Below are positions 16,044 through 25,980 of a DNA stretch of 64,000 nucleotides, in pieces. The first letter of the stretch is position 1. Each line of letters opens with the position of its first letter. The stretch comes from Methylocapsa aurea. GTDB taxonomy: Bacteria; Pseudomonadota; Alphaproteobacteria; Rhizobiales; Beijerinckiaceae. The stretch covers positions 1 through 64,000 of the forward strand of contig NZ_JQKO01000005.1 in the NCBI RefSeq assembly GCF_000746085.1, given 5' to 3'. The notes beneath the pieces are model-generated. The model did no database searches. It worked only from the letters and a program-made list of their open reading frames with translations, and was not told where the DNA came from. Position numbers and translations under genes: made by a program.

Positions 16044-17645
16044 TTACTGGTCCGAAGGACGTTCAGCCTCCGGCTCTTTTGCCGGCTCCGAAGGGCTCCC
16101 CCCCTCCGAGTCTATTGCCGGTTCGGATGGCCTCAAAAGGTCGGGCTCCTTTGTCGGCTCCGGCTGGCTCGCGGCCTCTGGCGTTTTCGCCGCCTCGGGC
16201 GCCTTGGCGATGTCCTGCATCACCGGCGGCGGATTCCAGGCCCCAGTCAGCGCATCGCCCTTAGGGGCATAGAGCCGCATGGTCAGGTTGAACGGCCCTT
16301 TCGGCGCAGGCAGCCAGTTGGCCTCCTTGTCGGCGCCCGGACTTTCGTTCTGGAAATAAAGATCGAGCGATCCGTCGAGATTGGCCTTGAACGGCATCCA
16401 GCTGCTGAGGGCAAAGCGGTTGAGCGCATTTTCAACCTGGAAGCCCGCCTCATCATAGAGCGTGATCGACCAGAAGGCCTCCGCCGGCGGCGTCGCTCCC
16501 TTATCGAAATGGAGCGTGTATTTATGGGCGCCGTCGAGCGGTTTGCCGGTCTGGTCCGCCAGATTGATCGGGTAGATCGCATCCTCCGGCACATTCGCGC
16601 CGAGGCCCATCTGGGAGACGATCGCGCGCTTCAAATAGTAATTGCCGTAGACCCCCATCGTATCGGTGTTCATCGACCAGCCATTCGCAACCCTGGCAAG
16701 GGTCGCCATTTTCCACGCCATCAGTTTTTGCGCGTCCTGCGGCGCGCGGTCGAGGGCCTCGCGGATCGCAGGATCGAGCTTGCCGATGTCGAAGCTCTTG
16801 CCAGGCTCGATTCCGATGCGCTTCATCCGAGCGATGATCGGCTCATCCGTGATATGTGGCGGCTGCAGCTTCAGGAGTTCCGCCGCATAGGCGAAATACC
16901 GGCCAGCCGGCATCACATCGACCTGCAGCTTGGGCGGGGTCTTCATGTCGACGTTCGGATCGATTTTGACGACGGAGGGCAGCGGAGCCTTGCCCCAGCG
17001 CGACAGCGGCGTGACCTTGAATCCGGCCTGGATCTTGTGGACCGCGTCATAATCCTGCGGCCCATCCGTCTTGGTGCGGCCGATGATCCAAACATAGGGC
17101 GTCGGCGCATCGATGCGTTGCGTCTCTTTCGGAAGCTTGAACCTCTCGATCAGCTTGTCGCGGAGATCCGGACGCCAGCCCGGCGGCGTAATGATGAAGT
17201 GGCCGGCCTGGGTTCCCGTCGTGCGCCAGCCCGGCGAAGCAAAGACGTCCGTCCACATGTCGAGCATGGGCAAAAGATAATAGCGACCGCCGGTGTCCGG
17301 GACTGAGACGATCAAAGGCTCCTTGGTCAAGTCGAGCCAGGCGATGGAATAGAGCGTATCGAAATTGGGCCGCACCACCGATCTGAACTCGGCAGGCGGA
17401 AACTCGGGGACATTCACGAATGAATTCATCGGTCCGCGGCCCATTTCCTTGCCCGGCTCGATATTGGTGAGCTGCTTGCGGGTCAGATCCATCGTCACCA
17501 ATGGATAGAAATAGACATAGGCCTCGACGCCGATGGCGCGCGCCTCCTCTGCCGTCACAGGCGCCGCCAGCGGCGCCTCCGCCCTTGCGGCAGGCGCAAG
17601 GCTCAGGAGCAGGGTCATTGTCACCGCAATTGCTTTATAGGTCAT
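16044..17645 (-). CDS. DUF1254/DUF1214 exported protein
   Basis: A 533-aa exported protein with a signal peptide (cleavage near ARAEAP, residue 23). The DUF1254 domain is at about residues 35-170 (VEAYVYFYPLVTMDLTRKQL, VVRPNFDTLYSIAWLDL). The DUF1214 domain is at about 350-465 (FWSITLYDEAGFQVENALNR, NESPGADKEANWLPAPKGPF). The function of the family is unknown. The last 60 residues are a low-complexity Pro/Glu/Ala tail (repeats such as PEAAKTPEAASQPEPTKEP), which is unusual for the family. GGAG 6 bases before the ATG supports the start. It is convergent with the preceding gene. Confidence 0.85.
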   Translation of the reverse strand: MTYKAIAVTMTLLLSLAPAARAEAPLAAPVTAEEARAIGVEAYVYFYPLVTMDLTRKQLTNIEPGKEMGRGPMNSFVNVPEFPPAEFRSVVRPNFDTLYSIAWLDLTKEPLIVSVPDTGGRYYLLPMLDMWTDVFASPGWRTTGTQAGHFIITPPGWRPDLRDKLIERFKLPKETQRIDAPTPYVWIIGRTKTDGPQDYDAVHKIQAGFKVTPLSRWGKAPLPSVVKIDPNVDMKTPPKLQVDVMPAGRYFAYAAELLKLQPPHITDEPIIARMKRIGIEPGKSFDIGKLDPAIREALDRAPQDAQKLMAWKMATLARVANGWSMNTDTMGVYGNYYLKRAIVSQMGLGANVPEDAIYPINLADQTGKPLDGAHKYTLHFDKGATPPAEAFWSITLYDEAGFQVENALNRFALSSWMPFKANLDGSLDLYFQNESPGADKEANWLPAPKGPFNLTMRLYAPKGDALTGAWNPPPVMQDIAKAPEAAKTPEAASQPEPTKEPDLLRPSEPAIDSEGGSPSEPAKEPEAERPSDQ

Positions 17646-17939
17646 CGCAGACTCCAGAAGTCCAATGCATCGGATGAATCGCCGAGTTCATATCCAAAAT
17701 TGCGGCGCATTTGTCGAATGCAAAGCGCCGGCGCCGCTCAGTTGCTGTCCCGACTTGAGATCAAGCAACGCCCGCCGCCCAGCTTAAGCGCCATTTTTGA
17801 AAATTGGTCGCTGGCTTCAGAAGAAAAGTCTCGCGCCGCTCGGGGCTTCCGGGGAAAATCGTTGGGCGACCGTCCCTTCCGTGCTGCATTAGAGGGACGA
17901 CGAGCATGGTCCCCCAAACATCGCGGCGAGATCAAAGAT

Positions 17940-18884
17940 TTAGAGCCGAAAACTGAGAGACGCGAAGATCGCGTCCCCTTGCACCCGCTTTTCGGCGGCG
18001 AACTCATGAAACCACCGGCCGCTCAGCGTAAGTTCTTGGGCGTCCGCCTTGAAGGTATAGGAGAGCAATGGACCGATGGCCGCCACGCGCCCCCTATAAG
18101 GGCCGAGTGTGGCGGTGGGGCCGCCATCGTCGGTCACTTGCTGATAAAAATAACCGCCGACGCCAGCAGCGAGGCCAAATGGGAAGTGCTGATTGAGAGC
18201 CCACTCGAAGTGCAGCTCAGCGCCGCTCTGATAGTTCGTCGCCGCGTTGACCGTGTTGATCGTCAAGCCGAGCGCGGCGGAGGCCTCGAAGCCGGTCTGG
18301 AGGCTGAGGAAGGTATATGCCCCTTTGATGTCGATCGCGGGCCGATTCAAGCTCGTGAACGCGATTCTGTTGGGGTCATACGCGCCGCTCGGAATGAAGC
18401 CTATCAGGACCGCATTCCAATGATGCTCGCGCTCTTGCCAACCAATATAGGTGGCGACTTCGACATTTCCGATTGCGTTGACGGAGTCCGCCAAGGCCTG
18501 TTGGCGGAAACCCGATGGCCCCACGGTCGGAACCAAAGCTGTATTTCTAACCCCGCCAAAGGGCACGTTCACTCCGAACCCAAGCGAACCGCCCAGCACA
18601 TCGAGGTCCGTAACCCAATTGACGATAGCGCCGTTCGCGACAAAGTTGTAATTGACTTTCGTGGTGTCCTTATACCAGACGCCCGAGTATAGATAGAATA
18701 TATCAGTGAAATAGACGCCGGGCGGCGGCGTATACCCAGCCATCGGAATCGCGAGACCGAGAACATATTCGCTGAGCCCATACTCCACCGCCTGCGCGGG
18801 TTGGACGGCGGCGGCGCTCGCAAGCCATAGCATGGCGGCTGCGCTCCGGGACTTACGCCAAACCGACTTGCGCCAATGCCCCAT
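17940..18884 (-). CDS. SphA-like outer-membrane transporter protein
   Basis: A 314-aa protein resembling the SphA / phenol-degradation meta-pathway outer-membrane family. The signal peptide ends near QPAQAVEYG. Amphipathic beta-strands follow and finish in a C-terminal aromatic residue pattern (IFASLSFRL) typical of outer-membrane barrels. Internal features include GFIPSGAYDPNR, GADLHFEW-like strands and TFKADAQELTLSGRWFHEF near the end. Members are thought to take up hydrophobic substrates. No catabolic operon adjoins it, so the substrate cannot be inferred. The 294 bases upstream of the DUF1254 gene and downstream of this one show nothing notable. Confidence 0.75.
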   Translation of the reverse strand: MGHWRKSVWRKSRSAAAMLWLASAAAVQPAQAVEYGLSEYVLGLAIPMAGYTPPPGVYFTDIFYLYSGVWYKDTTKVNYNFVANGAIVNWVTDLDVLGGSLGFGVNVPFGGVRNTALVPTVGPSGFRQQALADSVNAIGNVEVATYIGWQEREHHWNAVLIGFIPSGAYDPNRIAFTSLNRPAIDIKGAYTFLSLQTGFEASAALGLTINTVNAATNYQSGAELHFEWALNQHFPFGLAAGVGGYFYQQVTDDGGPTATLGPYRGRVAAIGPLLSYTFKADAQELTLSGRWFHEFAAEKRVQGDAIFASLSFRL

Positions 18885-19291
18885 GGCCTCACCTCAGAAG
18901 CGAAAACTAGGCTCTAGGCATGACCACAACAGCTGCCTATCGAATGAACAAATATCATAATTCTTTCCGGCCAGCCTTCCTTTGAGCGACTTTCCAGCAT
19001 CAGCGAGCAGATTGCTCCCGCGCGTTACAATTTCGCTACACAATGCCTCAAAACGGCAGACGGATCGGCGAAAGCCGCGCCGATTTGCAGCGAAATCCGA
19101 TTGTCGTGGATCTTAGGATGGGCGGCGCGGCATACGCCGCCTACGGGCGAAGCCGCGCCGCCTTCTCCTAGAACTCTTTTAAGTCCATAGAAAATCGGAA
19201 AGCAGCTCCGACACTTTGCGTTATCGTATTTTTAACGCGAAACGGCGTCCGCTTTATTCGAAAAATGCCGCTGTCAGCAAACCAATTTTGA
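18885..19291. other. 407-base intergenic region with a strong hairpin and a repeat
   Basis: No coding region is supported here. It holds the promoter side of the SphA-like gene, a perfect 11-bp inverted repeat at 19121-19131 and 19152-19162 (GGCGGCGCGGC with GCCGCGCCGCC), and a mosaic repeat at 19168-19268. No T-run follows the hairpin, so it is not a standard terminator. Confidence 0.6.
19168..19268. repeat. Mosaic palindromic repeat (type A, inverted and degraded)
   Basis: It starts CTAGAACTCTTTTAAGTCCA and contains TTTGCGTTATCGTATTTTTA, ACGCGAAACGGCGTCC and CGAAAAATGC. This is the reverse orientation of the type A element at 5932-6037, with more mismatches than the other copies. It lies downstream of the HdeA-like gene on the opposite strand. 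Confidence 0.65.
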
Positions 19292-19648
19292 TTACTTGCT
19301 GAGTTCGATGCCGCGCTTGGCTCTCATTTCGTCGAAGACGAGGCCGATCGCTTCGATCACCTTTTTCTCGGGATGCGCCTTGCAATAAACAATCGTTTCG
19401 TGCTCGGCTTCCTTCGAGCGCGGCACATTGATGTAATGTTTCTTCGCCAATCCATTGTACCAGCCGCTGTACCATGTGGTCAGCATGTCCGCGTCTTCCT
19501 GGAAAGTGTTGGCCAGCTCCGCGCAGGTCAGAGCCTGGACATTGAGATAGCCCTCTTTGTCCGCATAGGTTTGCAGTTCAACTTGAGCGTTCGCGCTGGA
19601 CGCAAGGCACGCCATGATGGCCGCGGTGGCAAGCAATATCTGTCGCAT
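19292..19648 (-). CDS. HdeA/HdeB-like periplasmic protein
   Basis: A 118-aa exported protein: signal peptide MRQILLATAAIMACLASSAN (cleavage near NAQ), then a small helical domain with two Cys (QALTCAELANTF and ETIVYCKAHPEKKV). The pattern C-x-E ... W-Y-G ... C-x-x-x-P fits the HdeA family of periplasmic acid-stress chaperones, whose single disulfide joins these Cys. The ATG at 19648 is preceded by GGGAG at 8 bases; a longer frame to 19705 is less likely. It has no acid-resistance neighbours. The role is inferred from the fold. Confidence 0.7.
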   Translation of the reverse strand: MRQILLATAAIMACLASSANAQVELQTYADKEGYLNVQALTCAELANTFQEDADMLTTWYSGWYNGLAKKHYINVPRSKEAEHETIVYCKAHPEKKVIEAIGLVFDEMRAKRGIELSK

Positions 19649-20031
19649 TCTTCGTTCTCCCTGCTTGGGTCTTACGCCGGCATCCGGAGCCCAGTGTTGC
19701 ATCACCGGCGAATCGCCGCCGCGTCAGCGCTAACCTTGTACTGTGACGGACGAAGGACAAACAAGCCGCGCCCGGAGTTTGCGCCGCCCGTTGAGCCCTG
19801 GGCCAGGGGCCTGGGCCACGCGCGAGGCGCGGCGCTATCGCTCCACCGCCGGGTGGGGTAAAGAGCAACTCGAACGAAACCGACCATCGTCGCGCCATTG
19901 GCGCGGGCCGGAGGGGCCTTGGGCCGGAAAAACGCCAAAAACCCCTCAGCGGCGGGCCTGGACGAAGCTCCAGCCCCCTCCATCTGGGGCGGCGGCTCAA
20001 CCGGGGCGCGCCGAGCTAAGGAAAGAATTCC
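19649..20031. other. 383-base divergent region without a recognised gene
   Basis: This region separates the HdeA-like gene (minus) from gshB (plus) and must contain both promoters. Open frames here lack a ribosome site and show no recognisable family. It is GC-rich with Gly/Arg/Pro-biased translations, which is typical of noncoding high-GC sequence. Confidence 0.5.
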
Positions 20032-21075
20032 ATGTCGCTGACAGTCGCTGTCCAGATGGACCCGATCGAGAAAGTCAATATCGCCGGCGATTCAACCTTC
20101 GCCCTCATGCTCGAGGCCGCCCGGCGCGGGCATCGCCTCTTTTACTATACGCCCGACAAGCTGTCCCTCTGGGAAGGCCGCGTCGTCGCACAGGCGGCGC
20201 CGATCGAGGTGCGCGACGTGGAGGGCGATCATTTCACCTTGGGCGAGCCAAAGCTGCTCGGTCTCGCAGGCGTCGACGTCGTTCTGCTTCGCCAGGATCC
20301 GCCTTTCGACCTCGCCTACATCACCTCGACGCATCTCCTGGAATTGCTGCCGCCAGAGACGCTCGTCGTCAACGATCCGGCGAATGTGCGCAACGCGCCG
20401 GAAAAGCTGTTCGTGATGCGATTTCCACAGTTAATGCCGCCGACGCTGATCACCCGCGACAAAGCCCTGATCGAGGGATTCCGCGAAGCGCATGGCGAGG
20501 TGGTGATGAAGCCCCTGCACGGGCATGGCGGCGCGGCCGTTTTCAAGCTCGCCCGCAAGGACCCCAATTTCGGCTCGCTCTTCGATCTGTTCGCGACGAC
20601 ATTTCGTGAACCCTGGGTTGTGCAACGCTTCCTCCCGCAAGTCAGCGAAGGCGACAAGCGCATCATCCTCATCGACGGCGTCGCCGCCGGAGCGGTGAAC
20701 CGAGTGCCGGCGGAAAACGACATCCGCTCCAACATGGTGCGAGGCGGCGCCGCCGCTGCAACGCAATTCACCGAGCGCGAACAGGAAATTTGCCGCACGA
20801 TCGGCCCGGAATTGAAACGGCGCGGCCTCCTTCTCGTCGGCATTGACGTCATCGACGGACATCTGACCGAAATCAATGTCACCTCGCCAACTGGGATCAG
20901 GGCGATCAAGCGGCTCGGCGGTCCCGATCTGGCGGTCGCCGCCTGGGATGCGATCGAGGCGAAAAGAATGGCCCCCGACGCCTTGCCATCGGTCAATGCC
21001 GAGCCCAAATCCAATTGGATCTTGCGGAGGATGCGCGGCGTTCGGCGTCCAGCCCACAACGGTCGGAACCCATGA
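20032..21075 (+). CDS. gshB: Glutathione synthetase
   Basis: ATP-grasp enzyme of 347 aa that joins gamma-glutamylcysteine and glycine to make glutathione. The N-terminal domain begins [20 protein letters not shown], the signature of GshB. The ATP-grasp part has [17 protein letters not shown] (the flexible Gly-rich loop), [21 protein letters not shown] and the metal-site end [16 protein letters not shown]. The length is slightly above the usual 315 because of a basic C-terminal tail. An AAGGAAAG just before the ATG is a good ribosome site. Its stop overlaps the glnD start (ATGA), so the two genes are coupled. Confidence 0.97.
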   Translation: MSLTVAVQMDPIEKVNIAGDSTFALMLEAARRGHRLFYYTPDKLSLWEGRVVAQAAPIEVRDVEGDHFTLGEPKLLGLAGVDVVLLRQDPPFDLAYITSTHLLELLPPETLVVNDPANVRNAPEKLFVMRFPQLMPPTLITRDKALIEGFREAHGEVVMKPLHGHGGAAVFKLARKDPNFGSLFDLFATTFREPWVVQRFLPQVSEGDKRIILIDGVAAGAVNRVPAENDIRSNMVRGGAAAATQFTEREQEICRTIGPELKRRGLLLVGIDVIDGHLTEINVTSPTGIRAIKRLGGPDLAVAAWDAIEAKRMAPDALPSVNAEPKSNWILRRMRGVRRPAHNGRNP

Positions 21076-23891
21076 GCGCCATGCTCGACACACTTTCACC
21101 GGCGCGGCGCCGGCGCAGCGGGGTGGTTTTGCCCCATGCGGCCTTGTTCGATCGGGCCGGACTTCGCGCCAGGATCGCGGCGTTGCACGCCAGCGATAAG
21201 CCTAGCCTCGACGTGCGCCGGGAGGTGATCGCGCTTTTTAACGCCGCCCTCGGCCATGGCCGGGCCATGGCCCGCAAGACGCTTGAAGCCAACGGCGGCG
21301 GTCTCGCCTGCGCCGGTCAGCTCGCGCATATCGAAGACGAATTGATCCAGGCGATTCATCATTATGTCGTCAATCATGTCATCGTTGGCGGTTGGCCGGA
21401 GGATGGCGACGCGGAGGCCAATCCCTGTACGATCGCCGCGGTGGGCGGATATGGCCGCGCCACCCTGGCTCCAGGGTCCGACATCGATCTCCTGTTTCTG
21501 CTTCCCGCCGCCAAGCGCGAGCGCGGCGAACGCGTCGTCGAAGCCATCCTCTATGTCCTCTGGGACCTCGGCCAGAAGGTCGGGCATTCGACCCGCACGA
21601 TCGAGGAATGCCTGATCGAGGCGCGCGCGGACATGACCGTTCGCACTGCGCTGCTCGAGGCGCGCTTTCTTCTCGGCGACAAGGCGCTTTTCAAAACCAT
21701 GCGGAGCCGGTTCGAGCGGGAGATCGTGCATGGCGAGGCGGCCGAATTCGTCGCAGCGAAGCTGGCCGAACGCGACGCAAGGGTCGCTCGAACCGGCCGT
21801 TCGCGCTATCTCGTCGAGCCCAATGTCAAAGAAGGAAAAGGCGGGCTGCGCGATCTCAATACGTTGTTTTGGATCGCCAAATATGTCTACCGGGTGCGTG
21901 AGGCCGCCGATCTCGTCGGAGCCGGACTGTTTTCGCGCTCCGAATATCAACTCTTTCGCCGTTGCGAGGAATTCCTCTGGCGGGTGCGCTGCCATCTCCA
22001 TTTCCTGACCGGCAGGGCGGAGGAGCGGCTGACCTTCGATCATCAGCGCCAGATCGCGAGCCGGCTCGGCTATTCGACCCGCGGCGGCCTCGCCAGCGTC
22101 GAGCGTTTCATGAAACATTACTTCCTGATCGCGAAGGATGTCGGCGATCTGACCGCTATCGTCTGCGCCGCGATGGAGGAAAAACAAGCCAAGCCCTATG
22201 CCGCGCTGGATCGATTCTTCGGGCCGCTGCTCTATGACAGGACCCTCGTCGCCACCGGCGACTTCGCCATCGGAAGCGGCCGCGTCACGGTCGCCGCCGC
22301 GGATGTTTTCGCCCGCGATCCGGTCAATCTCATCCGCCTGTTCTGGGTCGCCGATCGCAACGGCCTCGCCATCCATCCCGATGCAACGCGGCTCGTCACC
22401 TTGTCGCTGAAGCGCATCGACGCGAAATTGCGCGCCAATGCCGAGGCGAACCGGCTGTTTCTCGACATTCTGACATCGCGCAACACCCCGGAGATCGTGC
22501 TGCGGCTGATGAACGAAGCCGGCGTTCTCGGACGCTTCATTCCAGACTTCGGCCGCATCGTCGCGCTGATGCAATTCAACATGTACCATCATTACACGGT
22601 GGACGAGCATCTTTTGCGCGCGGTCGGCAATCTCACCGACCTTGAAAAGCACAGGCTCTCCGGCGAGCACCCGTTGGCGAGCGAGATCCTGCCCTCGATC
22701 GGCAATCGGACCGCCGTCATTCTCGCGCTGTTTCTGCATGACATCGCCAAGGGACGGATGGAGGATCACTCCCTGGCTGGAACGCAGGTCGCCCGCGCCA
22801 TCTGTCCGCGCCTGGGGCTGTCGGACGCCGAGACCGAGACGGTCGCCTGGCTGGTCGAAAACCATTTGATCATGTCCGACACGGCGCAGCGGCGCGATCT
22901 CGGCGATCGCAAAACCATCGCGACCTTCGCGAACCGGGTGCAGACGCTCGAGCGGCTCAAAATGCTCTTCATCGTGACAATTTGCGACATCCGCGCGGTT
23001 GGGCCCGGGGTCTGGAACAATTGGAAAGGCGAGTTGCTGCGCACGCTCTATTGGGAGACCGAGGTGGTGCTCGCCGGCGGCCACTCGACGATCGACCGCA
23101 AACGGCGCGTCGCCGAAGCGCGGGCGGAGTTGCGGCGCGCCTTGCCCAACTGGTCGGACCTCGATTTCGAAGCCTACGCGGCGCGCCACCCGCAAGCCTA
23201 TTGGCTGAAGGCCGATCTCGACCAGAAGATCCTGCACGCCAAGCTTTTGAACATGACTGAAGTCGAAATGCCCGCGCCGGTGACCAATATCGTCGCCGAT
23301 TCCGCCCGCGGCGTCACCGAGCTCACCGTGATCCCGCCGGACCATCCGCGGCTCTTGTCGATCATCGCCGGCGCCTGCGCCGCGTCCGCAGCGAATATCG
23401 TCGACGCCCAAGCCTTCACGACGACGGATGGAATGGCGCTCGACACGATTTTCATTTCGCGCGCCTTCGACTATGATGAAGATGAATTGCGGCGCGCCGG
23501 CAGGATCACTTTCGCCATCGAGCGCGCCCTGAAGGGCGAAATCGAGCTGCGCGAAATGGTCGCCGCGAGGACCAGCCAGGCAGGCGCGATCCACAATACA
23601 TTCCGGCTGCATCCTGAAGTATCAATCGACAATTCGCTTTCCAATCGTTTCACCGTGGTCGAGGTTTCCGGCCTCGATCGTCCGGGCCTGCTTTACGATT
23701 TGACGACCTGCCTCTCCCGGCTTGGCCTCAACATCGGGTCGGCGCATATCGCGACATTTGGCGAGAAAGCGGCGGACGTGTTCTACGTGACCGATCTGGA
23801 CGGCGGCAAAATCACATCGACGGAGCAGGGGGAATCGATCCGGCGCATGCTTTTGAAAACCTTCGCCCAATCAGCGGAGGCCGAGCGCTGA
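21072..23891 (+). CDS. glnD: PII uridylyltransferase / uridylyl-removing enzyme
   Basis: A 939-aa nitrogen sensor that uridylylates PII proteins when glutamine is low and removes UMP when it is high. Domains: nucleotidyltransferase with [18 protein letters not shown] (about residues 120-145); HD hydrolase with [15 protein letters not shown] (about 550); and two C-terminal ACT domains (about 750-820 and 860-935) that sense glutamine. I chose the ATG at 21072 ([15 protein letters not shown]), which overlaps the gshB stop. All key motifs are intact. Coupling to gshB is not the arrangement I know best for rhizobia, where mutS is the common neighbour. Confidence 0.97.
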   Translation: MSAMLDTLSPARRRRSGVVLPHAALFDRAGLRARIAALHASDKPSLDVRREVIALFNAALGHGRAMARKTLEANGGGLACAGQLAHIEDELIQAIHHYVVNHVIVGGWPEDGDAEANPCTIAAVGGYGRATLAPGSDIDLLFLLPAAKRERGERVVEAILYVLWDLGQKVGHSTRTIEECLIEARADMTVRTALLEARFLLGDKALFKTMRSRFEREIVHGEAAEFVAAKLAERDARVARTGRSRYLVEPNVKEGKGGLRDLNTLFWIAKYVYRVREAADLVGAGLFSRSEYQLFRRCEEFLWRVRCHLHFLTGRAEERLTFDHQRQIASRLGYSTRGGLASVERFMKHYFLIAKDVGDLTAIVCAAMEEKQAKPYAALDRFFGPLLYDRTLVATGDFAIGSGRVTVAAADVFARDPVNLIRLFWVADRNGLAIHPDATRLVTLSLKRIDAKLRANAEANRLFLDILTSRNTPEIVLRLMNEAGVLGRFIPDFGRIVALMQFNMYHHYTVDEHLLRAVGNLTDLEKHRLSGEHPLASEILPSIGNRTAVILALFLHDIAKGRMEDHSLAGTQVARAICPRLGLSDAETETVAWLVENHLIMSDTAQRRDLGDRKTIATFANRVQTLERLKMLFIVTICDIRAVGPGVWNNWKGELLRTLYWETEVVLAGGHSTIDRKRRVAEARAELRRALPNWSDLDFEAYAARHPQAYWLKADLDQKILHAKLLNMTEVEMPAPVTNIVADSARGVTELTVIPPDHPRLLSIIAGACAASAANIVDAQAFTTTDGMALDTIFISRAFDYDEDELRRAGRITFAIERALKGEIELREMVAARTSQAGAIHNTFRLHPEVSIDNSLSNRFTVVEVSGLDRPGLLYDLTTCLSRLGLNIGSAHIATFGEKAADVFYVTDLDGGKITSTEQGESIRRMLLKTFAQSAEAER

Positions 23892-23930
23892 CGGACATTG
23901 AGGCCAAAATAGCCCGGAGCGCCGCCTCCC

Positions 23931-24034
23931 AAGAGCATTTTTGAGCGAAGGGGATACCGGTTCGCGCTAAGAAAATGCGACAAAACAAAGACCTAGAGCG
24001 CTTTCTGATTCCGCCGAAACTGAAAGCGCTCTAG
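23931..24034. repeat. Mosaic palindromic repeat (type A)
   Basis: It starts AAGAGCATTTTTGAGCGAAG, passes through ACCGGTTCGCGCTAAGAAAA and GCGACAAAACAAAGACC, and ends GAAAGCGCTCTAG. It is nearly identical to 5932-6037. It fills most of the gap between glnD and grpE and is likely transcribed, so it may work as a terminator or an RNA processing site. Confidence 0.85.
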
Positions 24035-24125
24035 CGAGCCATTCGCTTGGCCTCAGAGGAAGAGCTTGATTTTTGCCGCTGAAAAACTGATATCCCGACA
24101 CAGCGCGTCTTTCAGCGGATTGATC

Positions 24126-24725
24126 ATGAACGATACAAAAAAGCCGACGAATGAGACTTCCGATGCCCCCGCCGACGCTCTCGCTTCGGCATATGCCGAT
24201 CTCGCGGGGCAAGGCGCCGCCGGTCAACCTGACCCATTCGCGGTGCTCGAAAATCTTCAGCTCGAAAACGCCGGCTTGAAAGACAAGTTGTTGCGCACGC
24301 TGGCGGATATGGAAAATCTGCGTCGGCGCACGGAGCGCGAGGTGGCCGACGCAAAAGCCTATGGCGTCTCCTCCTTCGCGCGCGACATGCTGACTTTCGC
24401 CGACAATCTGCGCCGCGCCGTCGAAAGCGTCCCCGCCGAAGTTCGCCAGCAGGCCGACGGGCCGGTGCGAACATTGATCGACGGGCTCGAACTGACCGAG
24501 CGCGACTTCGCCTCGCGGCTTGAAAAATACGGCGTCAAGAAGCTCGAGCCGCTCGGCGCCAAGTTCGATCCAAATATGCAGGAGGCCTTGTTCGAGGTCC
24601 CCGACGACGCCGTGCCGAACGGGACAGTCGTTCAGGTCGTCGAGTCTGGCTATGCGATTGGCGATCGCGTCCTTCGCCCAGCGAAGGTTGGAGTCTCGCG
24701 AGGCGGCGCCAAGCCCGCCAATTAG
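24126..24725 (+). CDS. grpE: GrpE nucleotide exchange factor
   Basis: A 199-aa heat-shock cochaperone that releases ADP from DnaK. A long N-terminal coiled coil (about residues 45-95, LKDKLLRTLADMENLRRRTE) is followed by helices and a C-terminal beta-domain with FDPNMQEALFEVPDDAVPNG and GYAIGDRVLRPAKVGVSRG, the GrpE signature. The start at 24126 (MNDTKKPTNETS) is a compact one; upstream codons in frame would be a non-family extension. dnaK, dnaJ and hrcA are not nearby, so grpE is uncoupled from its partners here. Confidence 0.96.
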   Translation: MNDTKKPTNETSDAPADALASAYADLAGQGAAGQPDPFAVLENLQLENAGLKDKLLRTLADMENLRRRTEREVADAKAYGVSSFARDMLTFADNLRRAVESVPAEVRQQADGPVRTLIDGLELTERDFASRLEKYGVKKLEPLGAKFDPNMQEALFEVPDDAVPNGTVVQVVESGYAIGDRVLRPAKVGVSRGGAKPAN

Positions 24726-24797
24726 CGCCCATATGTTCGAGCCAAGCGAAGCAGAACAACCAGCGCACTGAAGCTTCGAGCGTGTCCTTTCGGCCTA

Positions 24798-24874
24798 AAG
24801 CATGATCTGAGCGCGGTTTTCGATCAGATCATGCTTCCGACCCTGTCCATCTGAGCGATCCTTCGCTCAGATGG
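24798..24874. terminator. Two perfect hairpins between grpE and the OmpW gene
   Basis: Two back-to-back inverted repeats lie between convergent genes. The first stem is AAGCATGATCTGA at 24798-24810 with TCAGATCATGCTT at 24824-24836. The second is CCATCTGAGCGA at 24847-24858 with TCGCTCAGATGG at 24863-24874 and a 4-base loop. They are related to the mosaic repeats (a CTAAAGCATGATC start). They probably act as a bidirectional terminator. Confidence 0.55.
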
Positions 24875-24926
24875 CGCCCTCGATGGGATCGCTCGAGAGC
24901 TTGTAAACCAAGAACTTCCAAATACT

Positions 24927-25649
24927 TTAGAACTTCAAGGTGACGCCCGTGCTCACGACCCAGGGGTCAAGCGCGACATGGGTGCGAATTGGGATTGCGG
25001 TGCCCAATACCGTCCCTTGCGCGTTGGTGGACAAGAAGAGCTTCTTGACGTCGGCGAAGACGCCGAGATTGGGAGTGAGCATGAAATCGGCGCCGCCCTG
25101 CAGGACGAAACCCCAGCTCTGATCGACCCCGAAATTATTGACCAGGATGCCATCGGCGATATTGCCGAAGTTAAGAAGATAGACGGCGCCTATGCCGGCA
25201 TAGGGCTGAAACGGACCCAATTGCGTGACATGGTATTGGAGCAGCGCCATGGCGGGGCCCCAGCGCATGCTGCCAAGGAGATTGGTGCCAAAGGCGTTGG
25301 TCAGCGAGAATCCCGTGGCCTTCAAATGGGCGACGGGAGGAATGCCCGCGCTCAGCGCAATCGCGATATTGGGCGTAACGAAATATCCGAGCTCGAGAGC
25401 GACGGTATAGTTCGGCCGTATATCGATATTCGAAATACTTGCTATTCCGGCGACATTGTTGAAATAGCCGCCACCGGTCGATTGAGCATTGGTCTCCATG
25501 AAAGCGCCCAGGGCGCCGACGTGAAGGTAAAAGCTCGGCGACGGGGGCGGCGGCGGCGGAGCCGGCGGCGCCAAGTCCGCCGCTTCAACACGGCTTACTG
25601 CAAGCGCGGCAAACATCGCCACGGCGCAAAATCGAATTGCAGGCATCAT
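24927..25649 (-). CDS. OmpW family outer-membrane protein
   Basis: A 240-aa exported beta-barrel. The signal peptide ends near VEAADLAPP; a Pro-rich linker with eleven prolines in fifteen residues follows, then OmpW-type strands (FYLHVGALGAFMETNA, NYTVALELGYFVTPNIAIAL, FQPYAGIGAVYLLNFGN) and a terminal Phe (STGVTLKF). OmpW proteins form narrow hydrophobic channels. The C-terminal aromatic residue is required by the outer-membrane assembly machinery. GGGAAG precedes the two adjacent ATGs at 25649 and 25646. No operon partner. It is convergent with grpE. Confidence 0.85.
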   Translation of the reverse strand: MMPAIRFCAVAMFAALAVSRVEAADLAPPAPPPPPPSPSFYLHVGALGAFMETNAQSTGGGYFNNVAGIASISNIDIRPNYTVALELGYFVTPNIAIALSAGIPPVAHLKATGFSLTNAFGTNLLGSMRWGPAMALLQYHVTQLGPFQPYAGIGAVYLLNFGNIADGILVNNFGVDQSWGFVLQGGADFMLTPNLGVFADVKKLFLSTNAQGTVLGTAIPIRTHVALDPWVVSTGVTLKF

Positions 25650-25980
25650 CGACTTCCCTCCACTCTGTTTATTGAGAAAGGGTTCCCGCTTTCACGATTT
25701 TTTGTCAATCGATACAAAGCAACGACAATCGATCGGCTGACGTCTATGACTTATTTACCACAGATTCGGAAGCCCCAGCCGCAAGGCATTCGGACGGCCA
25801 GGCACGGAAAACTCCCAATTGATTGCGCGCGCACTGGCTGCGACAAAATCCCTCTTTTGCCGGTGCGCGCCATCTCGACTTTGCCAATGACAGATTTCAG
25901 ATAAGGTGATAGCGCTTTGGCAAATAAAACAAGTTTTCGCCTCGGCGGGGCGTTTTGAATGGCGAGGGAGGAGGGCGAAA
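25650..25980. other. 331-base divergent region, no gene seen
   Basis: This separates the OmpW-like gene (minus) from copC (plus) and must contain both promoters. It is more AT-rich than its surroundings around 25680-25750 and 25905-25940. I found no motif that I can assign to a copper regulator. Confidence 0.5.

Noticed and set aside
15957-17306. A 449-codon plus-strand frame opposite the DUF1254 gene
   Set aside because: The minus-strand DUF1254 protein has a signal peptide and two known domains; the plus frame is Arg-rich noise.
21096-23612. A long minus-strand open frame of 838 codons opposite glnD
   Set aside because: It is antisense to a complete glnD with all catalytic motifs; such long shadow frames are common in high-GC DNA, and its translation has no family features.
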